A stretch of DNA of 64,000 bases, taken from contig NZ_BJUA01000007.1 of assembly GCF_007989825.1 (NCBI RefSeq), positions 124,001 through 188,000 of the forward strand, in the 5' to 3' direction. Below, piece by piece: positions 58,363 to 64,000 of the stretch (positions are counted from its first letter, which is position 1; each line of letters begins with the position of its first letter). Under the pieces are notes generated by a model. The model was given only the letters and a program-made list of their open reading frames with translations. It did not search any database and was not told the DNA's origin. This stretch comes from Cellulomonas persica (GTDB lineage: Bacteria; Actinomycetota; Actinomycetes; Actinomycetales; Cellulomonadaceae). A program made the translations under genes and the position numbers.

Positions 58363-58658
58363 CGCGCGGGCCCGTCCTCGCGCGGGCCGCGCGCATCGCG
58401 CTCGGCAGCGGGCGAGTCGGACGCCGCGTCACCGGTCGCGTCGGCGAGGTCCGCACCCTCGTCGTCGACGGCGAGCTCCTTCGCCCGGCGGTCCACGCGC
58501 CGCAGGTGCCGCGTGAGGGACAGGAACAGCCCGGCCGCGGCCAGGGCGAGCGCGAACGTCACGACGAAGCCGATGAACCCCGGCGAACCGCCGGACGTCG
58601 ACTCGACCGTCGGGCTCGGCGTGGGCGTCGCCGCCAGGACCAGGACGAGCGCGTTCAT
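58359..58658 (-). CDS. Small membrane protein downstream of mca
   Basis: The 99-residue product has an N-terminal hydrophobic segment (1-10), a Pro/Ser/Thr linker, one strong membrane helix (about 28-48, [20 protein letters not shown]), a basic juxtamembrane stretch and an acidic tail. Its ATG is inside the mca stop (ATGA). A small membrane gene in this place (Rv1083 in M. tuberculosis) is conserved; its function is unknown. Confidence 0.8.
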   Translation of the reverse strand: MNALVLVLAATPTPSPTVESTSGGSPGFIGFVVTFALALAAAGLFLSLTRHLRRVDRRAKELAVDDEGADLADATGDAASDSPAAERDARGPREDGPAR

Positions 58659-59593
58659 CGGGCCGCCTCCGCGCCCTGGTCGACGGGCCGGATGCCCGCG
58701 AAGAGGTCCGTCTCCGGCAGGGTCACCGGCACGCGCGACTCCGCGAGCTCGAACTCCTCGGTGGGCCAGTGCGCGAGCTCGATCTCGCGCGGCACCGCGA
58801 AGAAGAAGCCCTCGGGGTCGATCTGCGTCGCGTGCGCGCGCAGCGCCGCGTCCCGCTGGTCGAAGTAGTCCGAGCACTCGACCCGCGTCGTGACCTCGCG
58901 CTCGGGGATCTCCCGCGCCTGGCGCGAGTCGATCCAGTCGCCGAACGGCGAGTCGCCGCCCGCCGCGACGATCGCGTCGTGCACCTCGCGCAGCCGCGCG
59001 AGCGAGAAGCCGTGGTTGTAGTAGAGCTTGAGCGGCGTCCAGGGCTCGCCCCGGCCGACGTACCGGTCGGGATCACCGGCGGCGGCGAACGCCTCGGCGG
59101 AGACGCGGTGGCACATCACGTGGTCCGGGTGCGGGTAGCCGCCGGTCGGGTCGTACGTCGTCATGACGTGCGGGCGGAACTCGCGCACGAGCTCGACGAG
59201 CGGCGCGCTGGCCTCCTCGAGCGGCACGAGCGCGAAGCACCCGTCCGGCAGCGGCGGCAGCGGGTCGCCCTCCGGCAGGCCGGAGTCGACGAAGCCGAGC
59301 CAGTGCTGCCGCACCCCGAGCGCGGCCGCGGCGGCGGCCATCTCCCCGCGGCGCACCTCGCGCATGCCCTCGATGCCGCCCGTCACCTCGCCGTACTTCG
59401 GGTTGAGCACGTCGCCGCGCTCACCGCCCGTGCACGTGACGACGAGGACCTCGACGCCCTCGGCGGCGTACCGTGCCGTTGTCGCGGCACCCTTGCTCGA
59501 CTCGTCGTCCGGGTGGGCGTGGACCGCCATCAGGCGAAGCGGCTCGTGTGACGTGTTCTGGGGTCGCCGTGGCGCGGCGGGCTGCTCGGACAC
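58655..59593 (-). CDS. mca: Mca, mycothiol S-conjugate amidase
   Basis: Mca cleaves mycothiol-toxin conjugates into a mercapturic acid, which is exported, and GlcN-Ins for re-use. The 312-residue zinc enzyme has AHPDDES at 26-32 (ligands His27, Asp30), GERGDVLNP, and the second motif [15 protein letters not shown] 59593 leaves a 20-residue leader; the longer frame from 59665 overlaps the divergent gene and is rejected. It starts the mca, small membrane protein, nitrilase operon, with overlapping stops and starts. Confidence 0.94.
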   Translation of the reverse strand: MSEQPAAPRRPQNTSHEPLRLMAVHAHPDDESSKGAATTARYAAEGVEVLVVTCTGGERGDVLNPKYGEVTGGIEGMREVRRGEMAAAAAALGVRQHWLGFVDSGLPEGDPLPPLPDGCFALVPLEEASAPLVELVREFRPHVMTTYDPTGGYPHPDHVMCHRVSAEAFAAAGDPDRYVGRGEPWTPLKLYYNHGFSLARLREVHDAIVAAGGDSPFGDWIDSRQAREIPEREVTTRVECSDYFDQRDAALRAHATQIDPEGFFFAVPREIELAHWPTEEFELAESRVPVTLPETDLFAGIRPVDQGAEAAR

Positions 59594-59683
59594 GGGACAA
59601 TGATCGCGCACGACACCGACACGGCACGCCACCCGCCACCCAGCGGACCAGCGGCGCGAGGTCACAGCACAGGAGGAAGCCCC

Positions 59684-60103
59684 GTGGGGAGCACACCCGC
59701 CGCGAGCGCGACGCCGCCCGCCGGCCGGTACGGACCGGACCCGGAGGAGCGCTCGCGCGTCCCGTGGCTCGTCACCGTCGTCCTCACCACGCTCGTCGCC
59801 GCCGTCGTCGTCGCGTGGATCGGGATCGGCGCCCTGCGCGACCCGGTGCAGTGGAAGGACATCGGGTTCTCGGTGCGCGGCGCCGACACGATCGACGTGA
59901 CGTTCGAGGTGACCAAGGACCCCGAGTCGACCGCGACGTGCCGCGTCCGGGCGCTGTCGCAGTCGTACGCCGAGGTCGGCGTCAAGAACGTGCAGATCGG
60001 CCCCGGCGCGCGGACCCAGCGCGTGACCGTCGTCGTGCCGACCGCGGAGCTCGCGGTCTCCGGGACCGTCTCCGGGTGCGAGCCGATCGACGAGACCCCC
60101 TGA
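59684..60103 (+). CDS. DUF4307 family single-pass membrane protein
   Basis: The 139-residue protein has a short cytoplasmic N-terminus with [15 protein letters not shown], one helix (about 27-48), and an extracellular beta-rich domain ([34 protein letters not shown]). GTG 59684 is set by AGGAGG eight bases before it; the frame from 59600 is rejected. The place between mca and greA is conserved in actinobacteria (Rv1081c). No function is known. Confidence 0.85.
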   Translation: MGSTPAASATPPAGRYGPDPEERSRVPWLVTVVLTTLVAAVVVAWIGIGALRDPVQWKDIGFSVRGADTIDVTFEVTKDPESTATCRVRALSQSYAEVGVKNVQIGPGARTQRVTVVVPTAELAVSGTVSGCEPIDETP

Positions 60104-60363
60104 GCCCGGCGCCGACGACCGACGCCCGCACCCGCGCGCGACGGGACGGCGTCGACAGGACCCCTCAGCGTGACCCGGTTGCTATCCTTGTCGTTTCGCA
60201 CGCCGCCCCCGGCCGAACCCGCGCCGGCTCCCGACGGTCGACGCGACCAGCAGGGAAGGCGACACCCCCGTCCTGACACAGGTGTCCGGCCACGCCTGCG
60301 GCCTCGAGCCGCGGCGCGACGGAGACCGACGCGAGACGACACACGAAGCAGGAAGGAGCGATC

Positions 60364-60849
60364 GTGACCGACACGACTGCCGCCACGTGGCTGACGCAGG
60401 AGGCCTACGACCGCCTCACCGCCGAGCTCGAGGACCTCAAGGGCCCGCGGCGCGAGGAGATCACGCAGCGCATCGCCGCCGCGCGCGACGAGGGCGACCT
60501 CAAGGAGAACGGCGGGTACCACGCCGCGCGTGAGGAGCAGGGCAAGAACGAGGCCCGCATCCGTGAGCTCGAGGCCAAGCTCCGCAACGTGCAGATCGGC
60601 ACGCCGCCCGACGACGGCGTCGTCGAGCCCGGCATGGTGGTGACCGCGCTCGTCGCGGGCGACGAGGAGGTCTTCCTCCTCGGTTCGCGCGAGATGGCCG
60701 GCACGACCGGGATCCAGGTGTTCTCCCCGACGTCCCCGCTCGGCGCCGCGATCAGCGGCACGTCCGTGGGTGACACGACGAGCTACCTGGCGCCCAACGG
60801 CCGCGAGATCGAGGTCAAGATCGTCGACGCCAAGCCCTTCCAGGGCTGA
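60364..60849 (+). CDS. greA: Transcription elongation factor GreA
   Basis: GreA reactivates backtracked RNA polymerase by stimulating transcript cleavage. The 161-residue protein has an N-terminal coiled coil (about 10-80) with the tip acidic pair in AARDEGDLKENGGYHAAREEQG, and a C-terminal FKBP-like domain (PGMVVTALV to VKIVDAKPF). GTG 60364 follows AAGGAG. A 260-bp leader separates it from DUF4307; a TATCCT box (60183-60188) is a possible -10. Confidence 0.96.
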   Translation: MTDTTAATWLTQEAYDRLTAELEDLKGPRREEITQRIAAARDEGDLKENGGYHAAREEQGKNEARIRELEAKLRNVQIGTPPDDGVVEPGMVVTALVAGDEEVFLLGSREMAGTTGIQVFSPTSPLGAAISGTSVGDTTSYLAPNGREIEVKIVDAKPFQG

Positions 60850-60895
60850 CGGGCAGGACTCCCCCGCAGCCGACGCGCTGCACCAGGCCTCCCTC

Positions 60896-60934
60896 ACGAA
60901 GGGCGCCCCGCACACCCGCGGCGGCGCCCTTCGT
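60896..60934 (+). terminator. greA terminator hairpin
   Basis: ACGAAGGGCGCC (60896-60907) pairs perfectly with GGCGCCCTTCGT (60923-60934) around a 15-base loop, 46 bp past the greA stop. Confidence 0.8.
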
Positions 60935-60969
60935 CATCCCGGCCGGGCGCGCTGCCAGACGCTCCCCGA

Positions 60970-61037
60970 CGAGATCGGCAGTCTCGCTCGAGCTCGGCAG
61001 CCCGGATGCACGATCTCGCGCCGGAGTGCCGATCTCG
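60970..61037. repeat. 11-bp inverted repeat with 46-bp spacer between greA and ilvA
   Basis: CGAGATCGGCA (60970-60980) and TGCCGATCTCG (61027-61037) are exact complements. The second arm is 19 bp past the ilvA stop. The long loop makes a simple terminator less likely than two independent sites. Confidence 0.6.
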
Positions 61038-61055
61038 CGGGAGGGCGGGGCGAGG

Positions 61056-62255
61056 TCAGTCCGTCAGGCGGTAGCCGGCGGTGCGCAGCGCGTGCATCAC
61101 GGCGGCGCAGTGGTCGGGGCCCTTCGTCTCGACCTGGACCTCGATCGCGACCTCGTCGACCGCGAGCTCGACCTGCGTGCGCACGTGCGACACGTGCATG
61201 ACGTTCGCCCCGGTGGCCGCGAGGTCGTGCAGCAGGTCCGCGAGCGCACCCGGGCGGTCGTCGATCCGCACGTGCAGCCACAGGAAGCGGCCCGCGGAGG
61301 CCAACCCGTGCCGCACGACGCGCAACAGCACCTGCGGGTCGATGTTGCCGCCGGACAGGATCGCGACGACGGGCCCGGTGAACTCGCCGGGAGCGGCCAT
61401 GAGCGCCGCGACCGCCGCCGCGCCGGACGGCTCGACGAGGAGCTTGGCGCGCTCGGCGACGAGCAGCAGCGCGCGGGACAGGTCCTCCTCGGAGACCGTG
61501 CGGACCTCGGTGCCTGCGCGTGCGAGCACGTCGAACGGCACCTGGCCGGGCATGCCGACCGCGATGCCGTCGGCCATGGTGCGCAGCTCGGGTGCCGGCG
61601 TCGGCTGCCCGAGCGCGAGCGAGGCGGGGTACGCGGCGGCGTGCGCGGCCTGCACGCCCACCACGCGCACGTCGGGTCGCAGCTCGGCGAGCGTCGCGAC
61701 GACGCCCGCGGCGAGCCCGCCGCCGCCGACGGGCACGATCACGGTCGCGACGTCCGGGACCTGCTCGACGATCTCGAGCGCGATGGTCCCCTGCCCGGCG
61801 ACGACGTCCGGGTGGTCGAACGGGTGGATGAGGACCGCACCGGTGCGCTCGGCGTACGCGCGCGCGTGCACGAGCGCCTCGTCGACGCTGCTGCCGACGA
61901 GCTCGACGTGGGCCCCGTACTCGCGGGTCGCGGCGATCTTGGGCAGCGCCGCGTCGGTGGGCATGAAGACGACCGCGTCGAGGCCCAGCAGCCGCGCGGC
62001 GAGCGCGACGCCCTGCGCGTGGTTGCCCGCGCTCGCGGCGACCACGCCACGCGCGCGCTCGTCGTCGGACAGCCCCGCCATTCGCACGTACGCACCGCGG
62101 ATCTTGAACGAGCCCGCGCGCTGCAGGTTCTCGCACTTGAGGTGCACGGGTACGCCCGCGATCTCCGAGACCGCCCGGCTGGACTCGACCGGGGTGCGTT
62201 CCGCGACGCCCTCGAGCAGGGCCGCGGCGCGGTGGACGTCGGCGAGCGTGATCAC
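61056..62255 (-). CDS. ilvA: Threonine ammonia-lyase with ACT domain
   Basis: This PLP enzyme deaminates threonine to 2-oxobutanoate for isoleucine synthesis. The 399 residues show the PLP lysine in RAGSFKIRGA (Lys51), ASAGNHAQGVALAA, the phosphate-binding VGGGGLAAGV, and a single C-terminal ACT-like domain (about 325-399). That domain is shorter than the double ACT of E. coli IlvA and closer to the TdcB-like actinobacterial type. GTG 62255 overlaps the upstream permease stop (GTGA). Confidence 0.93.
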   Translation of the reverse strand: MITLADVHRAAALLEGVAERTPVESSRAVSEIAGVPVHLKCENLQRAGSFKIRGAYVRMAGLSDDERARGVVAASAGNHAQGVALAARLLGLDAVVFMPTDAALPKIAATREYGAHVELVGSSVDEALVHARAYAERTGAVLIHPFDHPDVVAGQGTIALEIVEQVPDVATVIVPVGGGGLAAGVVATLAELRPDVRVVGVQAAHAAAYPASLALGQPTPAPELRTMADGIAVGMPGQVPFDVLARAGTEVRTVSEEDLSRALLLVAERAKLLVEPSGAAAVAALMAAPGEFTGPVVAILSGGNIDPQVLLRVVRHGLASAGRFLWLHVRIDDRPGALADLLHDLAATGANVMHVSHVRTQVELAVDEVAIEVQVETKGPDHCAAVMHALRTAGYRLTD

Positions 62256-63601
62256 TTCTCGCGCCCCTCGCCGGGATCGGCGTCCGGCGTGCGCGCGTCG
62301 TCGAGGTCGGTCGCGGCACCCTCCTCGGGGCCGGTCGCGGGCTCGTCGCCCAGGTCGACCGAGCCCTCGTCGGCGGACGCCAGCTCGGCCTCGGCCATCT
62401 GCGCGATCGCGCGGTCGAGGACGGGGTGCGCACGGGGTCGGACCACCACGTGGTCGTCGTGGCCGAGCTGCGGGAACTTGTCGTGACCGTGCAGGTAGAG
62501 CACCACGGTGTTGAGCACCGCGACGAGCGGGACCGCGAACAGCGCCCCGAGGATGCCGGCCATGAACGAGCCGGCGGCCACCGCGAGCAGCACCGCGACC
62601 GGGTGCAACGACACCGCGTGCCCCATGAGGAACGGCTGCAGCACGTGCCCCTCGAGCTGCTGCACGGCCAGCACGATCGCGAGCATGATGAGCGCGACCA
62701 CCGGACCGTGCGTGACGAGCGCGACGAGGACCGCCACGGAACCGGTGACGACCGCACCGACGATCGGGATGAACGACCCGAGGAACACCAGGATCGCCAG
62801 CGGCAGGGCGAGCGGAACCTGCAGGATCGCCGCTCCCACGCCGATGCCGACCGCGTCGACCGCGGCCACGAGGATCTGCGTGCGCGTGTAGGCCCCGAGC
62901 GTCACGAGCCCGCGCCGTCCCGCCTGGTGCACGTGCTCGCGGCTGCCGCGCGGCAGCAGCCCGACGACCCACGACCAGATGGTCCGCCCGTCGAGCAGGA
63001 AGAAGAACGTGCAGAACAGTGCGATCACCGCGCCCGCGAGCACGTGCCCGACGGTCACCGTCGCGTGCAGCGCCCCCGCGACGAGCGTGTCGCTGTTCGC
63101 CGAGGCGGTCTCGCGCGCCTGCTCGATCCAGCTCTCGAGGTTGTCCGTCGACAGCTGCAGCGGCCCCTCGGCGAGCCAGTCGAGCAGCTGGTCGACGCCC
63201 TGCTGCGCCTGGTCCCACAGCTCGGCGATGCCCAGCACGACCGACCGCCCCGCGAGCACGAGCAGCCCGAGCACGACGACGACGAGCGCGACCACCGCGA
63301 TGCCCGACGCCGCCGCGCGGCCGACCCGCAGCCGCCGCTGCAGCCAGGACGCGAGCGGTGCGAGGAGCACCGCGAGCAGCAGCGCGACCGCGACCGGCAC
63401 GACCACGAGCTTGAGGTAGGCGACCGCCGCGACGACGACCGTGACGCACGCCGCGATGACCAGCAGCCGCCACGACCACGCGGCCGCGCGCTGCACCGGC
63501 ATGGGCACCGCATCGGTCGCGCTCGTCGACGGCGCCGACCGCGCGGGAGGAGATGCGGGAGATGCTGCGGAAGGACCGGCGGGGTGCGGAGCGCTCGTCA
63601 C
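62252..63601 (-). CDS. AI-2E family transporter
   Basis: The 449-residue membrane protein has a Pro/Ala/Ser N-terminal tail and about eight helices in the AI-2E/PerM pattern: a paired opening (about 45-110), an extracytoplasmic helical loop (about 120-165), and closing helices with GSFIPIVGAVVTG and QQLEGHVLQPFLMGHAVSLHP. The C-terminal 80 residues are acidic. Family members export autoinducer-2 or act as Na+/H+ antiporters; which applies is not known. It is coupled to ilvA. Confidence 0.9.
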   Translation of the reverse strand: MTSAPHPAGPSAASPASPPARSAPSTSATDAVPMPVQRAAAWSWRLLVIAACVTVVVAAVAYLKLVVVPVAVALLLAVLLAPLASWLQRRLRVGRAAASGIAVVALVVVVLGLLVLAGRSVVLGIAELWDQAQQGVDQLLDWLAEGPLQLSTDNLESWIEQARETASANSDTLVAGALHATVTVGHVLAGAVIALFCTFFFLLDGRTIWSWVVGLLPRGSREHVHQAGRRGLVTLGAYTRTQILVAAVDAVGIGVGAAILQVPLALPLAILVFLGSFIPIVGAVVTGSVAVLVALVTHGPVVALIMLAIVLAVQQLEGHVLQPFLMGHAVSLHPVAVLLAVAAGSFMAGILGALFAVPLVAVLNTVVLYLHGHDKFPQLGHDDHVVVRPRAHPVLDRAIAQMAEAELASADEGSVDLGDEPATGPEEGAATDLDDARTPDADPGEGREK

Positions 63602-63732
63602 GTCCCCAGGCTACGTTCGCCGACGGCCCGCGCGGCCAGGAACACTCCCGGGACCCCCACGGTTGAGCCACCTGCGAGGGTGCGCCCGCGCCGCACACGG
63701 CGCGCGAGGCGCGCACCCCGGAAGGAGTCCAG

Positions 63733-64000
63733 ATGAGCTGGCTGTTCGGTTCCGCGATCCGGTCGACGATGGTCGAGCCCGAGCGTGCGCTCGCCGGTCG
63801 CGACGACTACGCGTACGAGGTCCCCGCGACGCACGTGGTCCTCGGCACCCCGCTCGCCGGGCCCTGGCCGGAGGGCACCGCCACGATCGGGCTGGCGCTC
63901 GGCTGTTTCTGGGGCGCCGAGAAGGAGCTGTGGCAGATCCCGGGCGTCGTCACCACCGCCGCGGGCTACCAGGGCGGCTTCACGCCGTTCCCCACGTACG
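63733..64000 (+). CDS. msrA: Peptide methionine (S)-S-oxide reductase MsrA (3' end cut by window)
   Basis: The visible 89 codons start at ATG 63733 after GAAGGAG. They include the catalytic motif [19 protein letters not shown] with Cys58, then [14 protein letters not shown]. MsrA reduces the S-epimer of methionine sulfoxide in proteins. The 50-residue N-terminal lead ([20 protein letters not shown]) is typical of the long actinobacterial form. It is divergent from the AI-2E gene. Confidence 0.93.
   Translation, partial: MSWLFGSAIRSTMVEPERALAGRDDYAYEVPATHVVLGTPLAGPWPEGTATIGLALGCFWGAEKELWQIPGVVTTAAGYQGGFTPFPTY

Overview
The window is high-GC, gene-dense DNA from an actinobacterium. Mycothiol genes (mshB, mca), a frequent GTG/TTG start habit, a DUF4307-greA pair and a probable LpqY-SugABC trehalose importer all fit Actinomycetota. 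A cytoplasmic GH3 beta-glucosidase preceded by a CebR/CelR-like operator points (inference) to a cellulolytic Micrococcales member such as Cellulomonadaceae. I see no rRNA, tRNA, CRISPR array, insertion sequence or prophage. The content reads as chromosomal backbone with a few accessory insertions.

Layout. 1-15.9 kb is almost entirely minus strand. Transcription order is an oligopeptide-type ABC importer (lipoprotein 14.0-15.9 kb, two permeases, a double ATPase), a second diverged solute-binding lipoprotein next to typA (the place where mycobacteria carry lpqW), then typA, mshB, a DUF6113 membrane protein, a flavin reductase and a VanW-type cell-envelope protein that runs off the left edge. 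A small PH-domain membrane gene sits in reverse orientation inside the importer locus. 16.3-27.5 kb is a mixed accessory stretch: F420-type nitroreductase, GH3 glycosidase, DUF4180, DUF2200, a DHA2 drug exporter with a palindromic operator, a PCD-glyoxalase fusion, a truncated GGDEF protein, a CGNR regulator divergent from a hemerythrin protein, and a secreted beta-helix protein with RTX-like repeats.

27.6-60.8 kb keeps the gene order of a block I recall from Mycobacterium tuberculosis (ychF, ispH, xseA-xseB, fumarase, phoH2, short prenyl synthase, hemolysin III, mca, greA; Rv1112 down to Rv1080c). Lineage-specific genes interrupt it: an ABC exporter pair plus rmuC, a PfkB kinase with lpqY-sugABC, a carbonic anhydrase, a drug exporter, and a four-gene FtsX/MacB-type ABC operon (46.2-54.0 kb). 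The right end carries ilvA with an AI-2E family permease, and the start of msrA.

How the genes work together. MshB makes and Mca spends mycothiol-related thiols, and MsrA adds methionine repair. TypA, GreA and YchF serve translation and transcription. XseA, XseB and RmuC act on DNA. IspH and the prenyl synthase feed isoprenoid carriers, while VanW-like, LpqW-like and PhoH proteins relate to envelope and stress. Many genes are coupled by ATGA or GTGA overlaps, which fixes several starts. Regulatory DNA is unusually readable here: two CebR-like operators, a 23-bp palindrome before a drug exporter, three 15-bp repeats before hemolysin III, paired hairpins inside the peptide importer operon, and a 45-codon leader ORF before phoH.
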